Positions 1 through 5,110 of a stretch of DNA of 11,701 nucleotides are shown here, one piece after another. The notes beneath the pieces were generated by a model that saw only the letters and a list, made by a program, of their open reading frames with translations, was not told where the DNA came from and did not search any database. A program made the position numbers and the translations under genes. Position 1 is the first letter of the stretch, and each line of letters opens with the position of its first letter. The stretch spans positions 1 to 11,701 of the forward strand of contig VBLN01000017.1 in NCBI GenBank assembly GCA_005878685.1, read 5' to 3'. Source of the DNA: Deltaproteobacteria bacterium (lineage in GTDB: Bacteria > Desulfobacterota > Binatia > UBA9968).

Positions 1-620
1 AGAACTTGGGGAATTAGTTCTTTCGCGTCGGGACCATCCAAATACACTGCCGCAAGTTGACACTGCGCTTTGGGATCACCCGAGTCGGCTGCCGGCTTTA
101 ATTTGGCCACGTCTCGCTCGTACTTTTCTGTATCTATTTTGTAGACATCAAGAACTTTCCCCACAAACACGGCTTCGTTCGCTTTGTACAGAGGAGCTAA
201 GGGCTCCAACCTTTTGGCGAACGGTTGCCCTTCGAAAAGATTGCCTTCCATTGCGTAGGCTGCGGAAAGTTCAGCCAGGGTCCTGCCTGTTCTTTCGCTC
301 GTCGGCCCGGACACTGATTCTTCTAGTTGTAATGCTTCTGTTAGATAATGAATCGCATCGGACAATCGATCCTGACGACGGTAGAAGGCGCCGAGGTTGT
401 GAAGACTATTAGCTACTTTCTCGTTATCTAATTCACGTCTTGCTCTGCCAAGGGCAACTCGTAACTCAGTTTCCGCTTCTTTTATGTTTCCCTTCTTTTC
501 TTCACTCAACGCAACCGAAGTACCTGCACCCCAGTACGCCTCTTGGATGGCTGCGCGGCTACACGACGACACAATTACGAAAAGCCAAAGTAAAATCATC
601 GAAACGATGCTGCGATTCAC
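1..620 (-). CDS. TPR-repeat lipoprotein, partial (C-terminus beyond window)
   Basis: The minus-strand reading frame is open from 620 to the left edge (about 206 residues) and is preceded by an in-frame stop at 648-650. The best start is GTG at 620, with an AAGGGG Shine-Dalgarno at 629-634 spaced 8 nt; ATG at 599 is the alternative. The GTG start gives a basic N-terminus (MNRS), a hydrophobic stretch and a lipobox VSSC with Cys20, so an outer- or inner-membrane lipoprotein is predicted. Residues 30-110 show tetratricopeptide-like helices (for example NSLHNLGAFYRRQDRLSDAI), and the later part (AADSGDPKAQCQLAAVYLDG) resembles a Sel1/TPR repeat. TPRs mediate protein contacts; no enzymatic function can be read. 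The start lies 18 nt after the core box of the attC-like site at 639-720, as expected for the next cassette of an integron array read right to left. Confidence 0.72.
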   Translation of the reverse strand, partial: MNRSIVSMILLWLFVIVSSCSRAAIQEAYWGAGTSVALSEEKKGNIKEAETELRVALGRARRELDNEKVANSLHNLGAFYRRQDRLSDAIHYLTEALQLEESVSGPTSERTGRTLAELSAAYAMEGNLFEGQPFAKRLEPLAPLYKANEAVFVGKVLDVYKIDTEKYERDVAKLKPAADSGDPKAQCQLAAVYLDGPDAKELIPQV

Positions 621-638
621 GCCGTTTACCCCTTGGAT

Positions 639-720
639 GCAGAACGCTCAAGGCTGAGCGGACGAGGCCAGCGAGCGTAGCGAGCGGGTCCGCAGGTCCG
701 TTCAAGCCAGCATGTTAACC
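639..720 (-). repeat. attC-like integron recombination site (degenerate boxes)
   Basis: The outer boxes keep only the AAC/GTT cores: GCAGAAC at 639-645 and GTTAACC at 714-720. Inside them GGCTGAGCGGAC (652-663) pairs with GTCCGTTCAAGCC (696-708), leaving one extra unpaired base. The two spacers are 6 and 5 nt, which is the layout of folded attC sites. The centre contains GCGAGCG twice. The site lies 37 nt downstream of the stop of the BamE-like gene and 18 nt upstream of the next start. Its outer boxes match the consensus poorly beyond the core, so recombination activity is uncertain. Confidence 0.6.
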
Positions 721-757
721 AACGAAATACGGATGTTACGTTTATCTTCCCATTCCT

Positions 758-1228
758 TTACAGTGGCTGATTCGTGATTCGCTGAATTATCTGTGACAGA
801 CGACCGCTATCGAATCCCAACGCATAGAACCAAGTCTTACGCTCAAAGAAAGCCATAGGAATTCGATCATAAAACCACCAATTTGTGCTCGACTGCTGTT
901 GAGTATCTAATCCTGTGGAGTCGTGCGGTTCCCCCCACAATAATTTTACTTGCTCTTTAGTCATCCCAACTGCGATTTCGAGATTCTGTAAGTGCTTTTT
1001 GATACGCGGATCAACTTCAGGGTTCTCTCTGAGATAATTGGTGACGGCTTCTCGGAGTCTTCTTTTCTCTGGCTCGATCTTCGTCCAGCCACGGAATTCA
1101 TCGAACCGAAAGCGGAGATGGTCATCTATTCCTTCTGCCTGAAGGCGTTCTTCTCTTACCACAGAGCACCCGGCTGCCCCCACTAAGATCAGTAGACCGA
1201 GTGTCGTCCTAATCACGTTCGAATGCAT
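758..1228 (-). CDS. BamE/SmpA-like lipoprotein (integron cassette gene)
   Basis: This is a 156-residue protein with an N-terminal lipoprotein signal: a basic and hydrophobic segment ending in GAAGC, with Cys21 as the lipidated residue. Residues 88-101 read GMTKEQVKLLWGEP, the signature turn-helix of the SmpA/OmlA/BamE domain, followed by a strand-rich part with WWFYD. In that family the domain acts in outer-membrane assembly or in small periplasmic lipoproteins; BamE itself is about 110 residues. This longer protein with a charged insert (residues 25-85) is more likely a divergent relative than BamE. ATG at 1228 has no clear Shine-Dalgarno, which is common in cassettes. The attC-like site at 639-720 lies behind its stop, and a good attC at 1280-1366 precedes it. 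Confidence 0.75.
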   Translation of the reverse strand: MHSNVIRTTLGLLILVGAAGCSVVREERLQAEGIDDHLRFRFDEFRGWTKIEPEKRRLREAVTNYLRENPEVDPRIKKHLQNLEIAVGMTKEQVKLLWGEPHDSTGLDTQQQSSTNWWFYDRIPMAFFERKTWFYALGFDSGRLSQIIQRITNQPL

Positions 1229-1231
1229 CGT

Positions 1232-1244
1232 GTCCGTTCAAGCC
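1232..1244 (-). repeat. attC half-site relic, 13 bp identical to 696-708
   Basis: GTCCGTTCAAGCC occurs here and again as one arm of the attC-like site at 696-708. Here the opposite arm is missing. The nearest GTT (1255) is 10 nt away instead of 5, and the start codon of the next gene follows at once. This looks like a leftover half of a recombined site, though a chance or shared-leader origin is possible. Confidence 0.4.
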
Positions 1245-1279
1245 TCGACATAGCGTTCACTCGTGTAATTACCAGCCAG

Positions 1280-1366
1280 GCCTAACGCGATGCGGCTAAG
1301 CCGTGCCGAATAAAGCGAGCCTCAAGGCGAGCGTTTTCGCCATCAGTCTTAAGCCGCGGGTTAGAC
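1280..1366 (-). repeat. attC site of an integron gene cassette
   Basis: GCCTAAC (1280-1286) and GTTAGAC (1360-1366) fit the RYYYAAC/GTTRRRY core boxes exactly. Inside them GCGGCTAAG (1292-1300) pairs with CTTAAGCCGC (1348-1357), leaving one extrahelical base. The centre forms further short hairpins, for instance GGCGA/TCGCC at 1327-1342. The total length of 87 bp is within the usual attC range. The TAA stop of the gene at 1361-1660 lies inside the GTCTAAC box (minus strand), a classic cassette arrangement. Orientation is right to left. Confidence 0.88.
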
Positions 1367-1660
1367 GGCTTTATTGATCCTGAGAATCGTCCAGATGTTC
1401 TCGGCAGCTTCGTCATAGCGTTCCACATTTCCCGCTACGTCTTGTCCAAACCAGTGGACGAATTCTTCGTGAAGGATCGTTCGCACGTCGCCGCATGACG
1501 TAGCCCCACGCAATCGTGGCAAACCAGTACCGACCTCCGGGTCATATTCGTCGAGCGGCGCACCACCCTCGATCAAACCAATGGGATCGGCTTCCCGGAG
1601 AGCCTGTGAGACCGCCTCACGCAAAGCGGCGAATTGAGCTTTCCCGTCGCGCTTGTCCAT
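1361..1660 (-). CDS. Small DUF1871-like protein (integron cassette gene)
   Basis: This 99-residue soluble protein has no signal peptide. Residues 24-45 contain ADPIGLIEGGAPLDEYDPEV, which matches the conserved WDPIGL...DEYDPE core of DUF1871 (YugE-type) proteins, and the helical C-terminal half ends in NIWTILRINKAV. The biochemical role of the family is unknown. The start ATG at 1660 is only 12 nt after the GTTAGAC recombination core at 1673-1679 and has no visible Shine-Dalgarno. The stop TAA is embedded in the attC box at 1360-1366. This compact packing marks it as a cassette-borne gene. The family assignment rests on the one motif. Confidence 0.72.
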   Translation of the reverse strand: MDKRDGKAQFAALREAVSQALREADPIGLIEGGAPLDEYDPEVGTGLPRLRGATSCGDVRTILHEEFVHWFGQDVAGNVERYDEAAENIWTILRINKAV

Positions 1661-1672
1661 ACACGCGTCTGT

Positions 1673-1679
1673 CTAACCA
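1673..1679 (-). other. Integron core box GTTAGAC (cassette boundary)
   Basis: The minus strand reads GTTAGAC, an exact GTTRRRY core, 12 nt before the cassette start at 1660. It would be the R' box of the preceding attC or of an attI site. No matching second box or attC hairpin was found to its right up to about 1820, so only the boundary itself is supported. Confidence 0.5.
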
Positions 1680-1684
1680 GTGAG

Positions 1685-1801
1685 TATACTGACCAGTATA
1701 TTACCGATCCGAAAATTCACAGCTTCGCAAAATTTACCTTTTTGATCAACGAGTTGTCAATCAATCTTCGTTCGTGCTCGTTTCAATATACCCGGTCAGT
1801 A
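1685..1801. repeat. Two related operator-like sites in inverted orientation
   Basis: TATACTGACCAGTATA (1685-1700) is a perfect 7-2-7 palindrome. Its extended minus-strand form, AATATACTGGTCAGTA (1702-1687), recurs on the plus strand at 1785-1801 as AATATACCCGGTCAGTA, with one extra base. The decamer TCAATATACC also occurs twice, at 1783-1792 and 1807-1816, 24 bp apart. The pair brackets a predicted promoter at 1731-1760. Binding by a dimeric repressor is inferred; no regulator gene adjoins. Confidence 0.55.
1731..1760 (-). promoter_or_regulatory. Candidate sigma-70 promoter for the cassette genes
   Basis: The minus strand has a perfect -35 TTGACA (1755-1760), an 18-nt spacer and -10 TAAATT (1731-1736). 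The predicted start is near 1724, about 64 nt ahead of the first cassette gene at 1660. It resembles in position the Pc promoter of an integron, but no intI gene is seen to the right. Operator-like repeats lie on both sides. Confidence 0.45.
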
Positions 1802-1887
1802 CAGCGTCAATATACCTGCAAGGCATGATCCGATACGGGGGAGTCGAGATGCAGCTGCGGTGTTCAAGGCCGGCCTGCTTGAGACAA

Positions 1888-1944
1888 CTAGAGGCCGTAG
1901 AGCATCCAATAGACGATCACCCCGGTGACTGAGACATAAAGCCA
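1888..1944 (-). pseudogene. Displaced 3' end of the DUF420 gene (direct repeat copy 1)
   Basis: This segment matches 2717-2773 at 52 of 57 positions, including 35 identical bases in a row (1910-1944 and 2739-2773). In the DUF420 frame it reads WLYVSVTGVIVYWMLYGL followed by TAG at 1888-1890, a natural-looking end for the family. Upstream of it the frame continues into unrelated sequence, so only the tail of the gene is present. With the second copy it brackets 772 bp holding the toxin-antitoxin pair. Likely origin: target duplication or displacement when that segment inserted. Confidence 0.7.
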
Positions 1945-2005
1945 AAGGTGCGATCCGTTTGTGCCAACGATGAGCCCCTTGACGAAGAACTTGGGAAGCA
2001 CGCCC

Positions 2006-2281
2006 CTATTGTCGGGACAAGGCCTCGTGGATGACCTCTTTTAAGAGTGTCTGGTAAGGCTTGCGTAGCTTCCTGGCTTTCGCCTTCGCTTTGGCGAGAT
2101 CGACCTCGCTCAGCCGCAGGGTCACTGGCTTTGTCTTGGGATCTAGTACCCTCCAAGTCCCGCTCACGTCATCTTCCTGGTCTCGCTCCTCTATCTCCTT
2201 CGCCAGGCAGAGGAGGCAAAACCGTTTCAAGTCTTCGGCCTGATACAAGTCCGAGCCACACTTCTTGCACTTTTTTTTCAT
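2006..2281 (-). CDS. Antitoxin with N-terminal zinc ribbon and C-terminal ribbon-helix-helix
   Basis: This 91-residue protein starts with two CxxC knuckles (Cys5/Cys8 and Cys22/Cys25), a likely zinc ribbon. An acidic linker follows, then residues 52-88 (VTLRLSEVDLAKAKAKARKL...PYQTLLKEVIHEAL), which is the ribbon-helix-helix pattern of CopG/BrnA-type antitoxins. Such proteins neutralise the cognate toxin and bind the operator of their own operon as dimers. It overlaps the upstream toxin gene by ATGA and has a strong Shine-Dalgarno (GGAGGG, 5 nt before ATG), so it may be made in excess over the toxin. The palindrome at 2584-2599 is the probable target. The zinc ribbon is unusual for BrnA and might assist toxin binding. 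The antitoxin role is inferred from domain and context. Confidence 0.72.
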   Translation of the reverse strand: MKKKCKKCGSDLYQAEDLKRFCLLCLAKEIEERDQEDDVSGTWRVLDPKTKPVTLRLSEVDLAKAKAKARKLRKPYQTLLKEVIHEALSRQ

Positions 2282-2562
2282 CGAATCCCTCCTGTACTTC
2301 TTAAATAAACCTCAACATGGCTCCTTTTGGCAGGATAAGCGGTCAGAATGAGCACAGAATCTTTGGTCTTGCCCCATTTGAAAATGACGACCAAAAATCT
2401 TCTTGCCCGGCTGTGCCCGATGCCTTTCCATGCGCCACCATAAGTTGGCTGAATGACCATCCTGAACTCGAATACCTCTTTAACCTCCCGCACGGTGACC
2501 TCTGGATGCCGCTTTCTGAAATGAACCCTGCCATCTCTCTCCCGGGCAAAGACAAATCTCAC
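2278..2562 (-). CDS. BrnT-like toxin (RelE-superfamily ribonuclease family)
   Basis: This 94-residue basic protein fits the BrnT layout. An N-terminal strand is followed by RKRHPEVTVREVKEVFE (residues 16-32, equivalent to the KHGVSFEEAxxVF region of BrnT). Next come GIGHSRARRFLVVIF (47-61), the G.S..R.LVVVF core, and LILTAYPAKRSHVEVY (71-86), equivalent to RIISARxAxxxExxxY. BrnT toxins cleave mRNA and stop translation; catalytic residues are not fully conserved here, so activity is inferred. The start is GTG at 2562 with no Shine-Dalgarno. The predicted transcription start falls at about the same base, so the mRNA is probably leaderless. The toxin gene precedes the antitoxin gene, as in brnTA. 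Confidence 0.66.
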   Translation of the reverse strand: MRFVFARERDGRVHFRKRHPEVTVREVKEVFEFRMVIQPTYGGAWKGIGHSRARRFLVVIFKWGKTKDSVLILTAYPAKRSHVEVYLRSTGGIR

Positions 2563-2568
2563 GAGAAG

Positions 2569-2599
2569 ATATTAACTTTGCGATATTGACGTGTCAATA
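2569..2599 (-). promoter_or_regulatory. Toxin-antitoxin promoter with overlapping palindromic operator
   Basis: The minus strand has TTGACA (2592-2597), a 17-nt spacer and TAATAT (2569-2574), a near-consensus sigma-70 promoter firing at about 2562. The perfect 7-2-7 palindrome TATTGACGTGTCAATA (2584-2599) covers the -35 box. A ribbon-helix-helix antitoxin bound there would block RNA polymerase, the usual autoregulation of such modules. Confidence 0.7.
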
Positions 2600-2716
2600 C
2601 AGAAACCCGCTCCAATTCCGCTGATACTGAAGCCTCAACGTCCCTCTGCCTGGAGCACCGCGTGGCTCAGATGCACACCTTAAGATCACCCTGGTTAGAA
2701 CAACACGCTGATGCAG

Positions 2717-2773
2717 CTAGAAACGGTAGAGCATCTAGTAGACGATCACCCCGGTGACTGAGACATAAAGCCA
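2717..2773 (-). repeat. Direct repeat copy 2 (3' end of DUF420 gene)
   Basis: This is the second copy of the 57-bp repeat at 1888-1944, 829 bp away in the same orientation. Five bases differ. One difference changes TGG to TAG at 2735-2737, ending the DUF420 protein six residues early. Without it the frame would run to TAG at 2717 (WMLYRF). Confidence 0.75.
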
Positions 2774-3133
2774 GAGAGGAAAGGTCCAGCGGGCAATCCG
2801 CCGGTGCCTGTCAAAGTTTCCCTTCAAAGCCCGAGTTAGGGTGATCAAAACCAGCGGCACAATCAGCACAGCCAAGACGGTGTGGGAGATGAGAATGGCG
2901 AAGTAAACGGTGCGGATCCATCCCTGTCCCCTAAAGGGCACAGAGCCGACATTATAGTGGTAGACGAGATAGGAGAGCAAAAAGAGGCTTGACGTGGTAA
3001 AAGCGGCCAACATGCAGGCTTTGTGGGCGAGTACTCGCTTATTTCTGATAAAGAGATAGCCCGCTATCAGCAGGAGAGCGCTGGCCGAGTTGAGGGCGGC
3101 GTTGACGCTGGGAAGGCTGGAAACCGGAATCAA
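2735..3133 (-). CDS. DUF420 / CtaM-like cytochrome oxidase assembly protein, slightly shortened
   Basis: This 132-residue protein has four membrane segments (about 10-30, 42-58, 76-98 and 115-132) and conserved histidines at 37, 59, 84 and 110, the profile of DUF420 (YozB/CtaM). Family members in Firmicutes are needed for maturation of heme-A oxidases, possibly through heme or copper handling. The start is TTG at 3133, 6 nt after the subunit IV stop in the same frame and without a clear Shine-Dalgarno, so translational coupling is likely. It is the last gene of the oxidase operon. The protein stops at VIVY because TGG became TAG at 2735. The displaced copy at 1888-1944 shows a longer ending. 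Loss of six residues in the last helix may be tolerated. Confidence 0.82.
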   Translation of the reverse strand: MIPVSSLPSVNAALNSASALLLIAGYLFIRNKRVLAHKACMLAAFTTSSLFLLSYLVYHYNVGSVPFRGQGWIRTVYFAILISHTVLAVLIVPLVLITLTRALKGNFDRHRRIARWTFPLWLYVSVTGVIVY

Positions 3134-3139
3134 ATGAGT

Positions 3140-3409
3140 TCAAGCAAGATCGGGAAATAGCATGAGGATCAAGAAGACGCAAAGGATAAAGGGGGTAAGA
3201 GCGATGATGCCGAGAGTCAGGCGCTCGAACCTGAGGTGCATGAAGTACATCGCCACGAGCGCTGCCTTAGAGCAGGCGAGCCCAACTAGCAAAATGACGA
3301 TGATGACCTTGGCCAAAGGCATGTAGATAACGGCGATTTCGATGACCGTGAGGACAAAAAGATAGAGCCAGATCATCCAATAGTTCGGGCTCGCGTGCGC
3401 GTCGGCCAT
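3140..3409 (-). CDS. ctaF: Cytochrome c oxidase subunit IV, bacterial type
   Basis: This 89-residue protein has three predicted membrane helices and the signature KAALVAMYFMHLRFE (residues 47-61) of bacterial COX4/CtaF subunits. It is a small accessory subunit that stabilises the oxidase core in the cytoplasmic membrane. ATG at 3409 is chosen because GGAGGAG lies 5 nt upstream and overlaps the end of the preceding subunit III gene; a longer frame from 3478 would run 58 bases into that gene. It lies between ctaE and the DUF420 gene. Confidence 0.85.
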   Translation of the reverse strand: MADAHASPNYWMIWLYLFVLTVIEIAVIYMPLAKVIIVILLVGLACSKAALVAMYFMHLRFERLTLGIIALTPFILCVFLILMLFPDLA

Positions 3410-3420
3410 TCTTTCTCCTC

Positions 3421-4050
3421 CTAGATGAGATAGATGAAGGTAAAAACCATGATCCAGATCAGATCGACGAAGTGCCAATAAAGACCGGCGACCTCAACGA
3501 CGTTGTAACACCATCCATGTCCAAGAGCCACGCTCGGCCTGGAGACAATGGACAACATGATCAGCAGATAGATGACGCCGCCGGTGACGTGCATACCGTG
3601 GAAGCCTGTAATCATAAAGAAGGTGGTGCCGAACAAGGAAGAGCCCCAAGGATTCTCCCAGAGCTTGAGTCCCTCGTGAATGAGATGCGTCCACTCGTAC
3701 GCTTGAAGGCCGAGGAAACCGAGTCCACCTAATGCGGTCAGTAACAAATAAGTCTTAGCGACGCTTCTCTGGTTGTTCCTCACGGCCTCCAGCCCCTTGA
3801 CCATCGTGACGCTGGAACAGATCAAAAGAAAGGTCATGAACGCGGTGAGACTGATCCCTAGAACATGTGAAGGCAAGGGCCAGTTCGTGCTTGCATGGCG
3901 TAGCAGCCCGTAACCGACGAGCAACCCACCGAACGACATGGCGTCGCCGGCAAGAAAAACCCACATGCCGAGCTTGCCCCAACTCTCGGGCGTCAGCGGG
4001 GATTCCGCGGGCTCGGCAGAGGCATGCATCACGGCGGCAACTTCGCTCAT
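3421..4050 (-). CDS. ctaE: Cytochrome c oxidase subunit III (second paralogue)
   Basis: This 209-residue protein has about five membrane helices after a soluble N-terminus of 25 residues. Diagnostic segments are GMWVFLAGDAMSFGGLLVGY (28-47), LQAYEWTHLIHEGL, FFMITGFHGMHVTGGVIYL and the C-terminal VEVAGLYWHFVDLIWI, which is the classic COX3 ending. Subunit III supports proton uptake and stability of subunit I. Position 36 is Asp where many subunit III proteins have Glu in the same helix. ATG at 4050 overlaps the upstream stop by ATGA, indicating coupled translation. With the first paralogue at 4430-5110 the operon has two subunit III genes of different sequence. Confidence 0.9.
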   Translation of the reverse strand: MSEVAAVMHASAEPAESPLTPESWGKLGMWVFLAGDAMSFGGLLVGYGLLRHASTNWPLPSHVLGISLTAFMTFLLICSSVTMVKGLEAVRNNQRSVAKTYLLLTALGGLGFLGLQAYEWTHLIHEGLKLWENPWGSSLFGTTFFMITGFHGMHVTGGVIYLLIMLSIVSRPSVALGHGWCYNVVEVAGLYWHFVDLIWIMVFTFIYLI

Positions 4051-4340
4051 CTTCCACTCTCCTTATGATTCCAGGCCAGGCGCAAAGCCGGCGCTTTTTT
4101 CTTTAGTAAGCCGCGCTTCTTGACGGCACTGCGGTAACTATAAAATATCCATCCTGCGATCGACCCGACGACAGCATACGGCATCGCCATAAGAAAGAGG
4201 ACACTCCAGTTAAAGGCATCCGTCAGCGGATCATACCCATCCGCCCCACCCAAACAAACCGAACAGGCGAATGTAACCGCTGGCACAATCAGCACTAGGG
4301 CTAAACCCAAGGCAACCAGAAGAACCACGCGGCGATTCAT
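4047..4340 (-). CDS. Small membrane protein with CSVC motif, oxidase-operon associated
   Basis: This 97-residue protein of unrecognised family has an N-terminal hydrophobic segment (residues 5-25) that may be a signal peptide or anchor. ACSVCLGGADGYDP follows directly, then a second membrane helix (about 47-69, with WSVLFLMAMPYAVVGSIAGW) and a basic tail rich in Lys/Arg. The two cysteines spaced CxxC just outside the first hydrophobic stretch would face the periplasm, where a metal (copper) or thiol role is possible. It sits between two subunit III genes and overlaps ctaE by ATGA, so it is part of the oxidase operon. The function is not known from sequence; a role in oxidase assembly is inferred from position. 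Confidence 0.75.
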   Translation of the reverse strand: MNRRVVLLVALGLALVLIVPAVTFACSVCLGGADGYDPLTDAFNWSVLFLMAMPYAVVGSIAGWIFYSYRSAVKKRGLLKKKAPALRLAWNHKESGR

Positions 4341-4350
4341 AATTCTTTTC

Positions 4351-4379
4351 TAGTTAGCGCATCGAAACGGATCTGTCAA
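4351..4379 (-). promoter_or_regulatory. Weak candidate internal promoter in the oxidase operon
   Basis: The minus strand has a perfect TTGACA (4374-4379), a 17-nt spacer and a poor -10 TAACTA (4351-4356). It lies in the 89-bp gap after the first subunit III gene, one of the larger gaps in the operon. It could drive the CxxC protein, ctaE, subunit IV and DUF420 separately. Confidence 0.25.
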
Positions 4380-4429
4380 ATCCCTGATTCCTTTCGCAGA
4401 GCACTGGAAAACATGTTTACAGCAGCCTG

Positions 4430-5110
4430 CTAATACAAGTATACCAGCCCATAAAGAATCGGCCAAAGCGCCACCACAAAGGTCCAATACATCCCGCAGA
4501 GGACAACGCCGGTATGGCGGCTCGCTGTGAAGCTGCCGCGACGAGCCAATGCCAATACAACCAATAACCAGATAACCGCACCGAGAACGTGCGCGCCGTG
4601 GCAGCCGATCAAGGTATAAAACGTCGCGCCATAAACTCCGCTTGAAAGGGTCAACCCAAAGTGGATGAGTCGAACCCATTCGTAGCCTTGAATTGCGAGA
4701 AAGAGTAAGCCGAGAACCGCCGTTGTCCCAAGATAACGAATCAGACGGCCGCTCTGTCCGGCTAGAATTGCCTTCACCGCCCGCCGCATGGTGAGGCCGC
4801 TCAGAAGCAGGATCAACGTGTTCACGCCAGTGACGGCGACGGGCAGACGAGGTTGAAAAGCCGGCGGCCAGATCGTGCTGGCGACGCGGAACACGATGAA
4901 AGCTCCGATGAGACCGGCGAAGAACATCGCCTCCGCCCCCAGAAACATGAGCAGGGCCAAGCGGGAATTGCCGATGATCGGCTCTTCCGTAGCGATAGGT
5001 GGGGAAGGAGGTTCGCCACCGCCAAAGGCTCGTGGCCGGAGATTTTCATCTCGCTGCACCTCTACAGCTTCTCGCGCCGTCGATTCTCGGACCATATAAG
5101 CTATTAGCAT
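4430..5110 (-). CDS. Cytochrome c oxidase subunit III family protein (first paralogue)
   Basis: This 226-residue protein has a soluble, proline-rich N-terminus of about 45 residues and five membrane helices. Recognisable COX3 segments are LALLMFLGAEAMFFAGLIGA (51-70, with Glu60 at the conserved acidic site), IQGYEWVRLIHFGL, FYTLIGCHGAHVLGAVIWL and the C-terminal MYWTFVVALWPILYGLVYLY. The C-terminus lacks the His-Phe-Val-Asp element seen in the other subunit III. ATG at 5110 and ATG at 5095 are both possible, neither with a strong Shine-Dalgarno. It lies between the 35-residue membrane peptide and the CSVC protein, in the same operon. It may replace or accompany the second subunit III, or belong to the NorE/subunit III-like group. 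Confidence 0.85.
   Translation of the reverse strand: MLIAYMVRESTAREAVEVQRDENLRPRAFGGGEPPSPPIATEEPIIGNSRLALLMFLGAEAMFFAGLIGAFIVFRVASTIWPPAFQPRLPVAVTGVNTLILLLSGLTMRRAVKAILAGQSGRLIRYLGTTAVLGLLFLAIQGYEWVRLIHFGLTLSSGVYGATFYTLIGCHGAHVLGAVIWLLVVLALARRGSFTASRHTGVVLCGMYWTFVVALWPILYGLVYLY

Noticed and set aside
440..718. A plus-strand frame across the TPR lipoprotein start and the attC-like site
   Set aside because: It runs antisense to a better supported lipoprotein gene and through the palindromic attC-like sequence; the translation has no protein character.
1673..1820. Region right of the GTTAGAC core considered as attI or a full attC
   Set aside because: No second core box at proper spacing, no attC hairpin with extrahelical bases and no integrase gene; the inverted repeats fit operators better.
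1917..2156. A 79-residue minus-strand frame overlapping the antitoxin
   Set aside because: It overlaps the antitoxin in another frame and enters the displaced DUF420 tail out of frame; there is no Shine-Dalgarno and no motif.
2640..2700. TTCTAAC/GTTGAGG pair considered as another attC near the end of the oxidase operon
   Set aside because: The boxes deviate from consensus and no complementary inner arms could be found between them.
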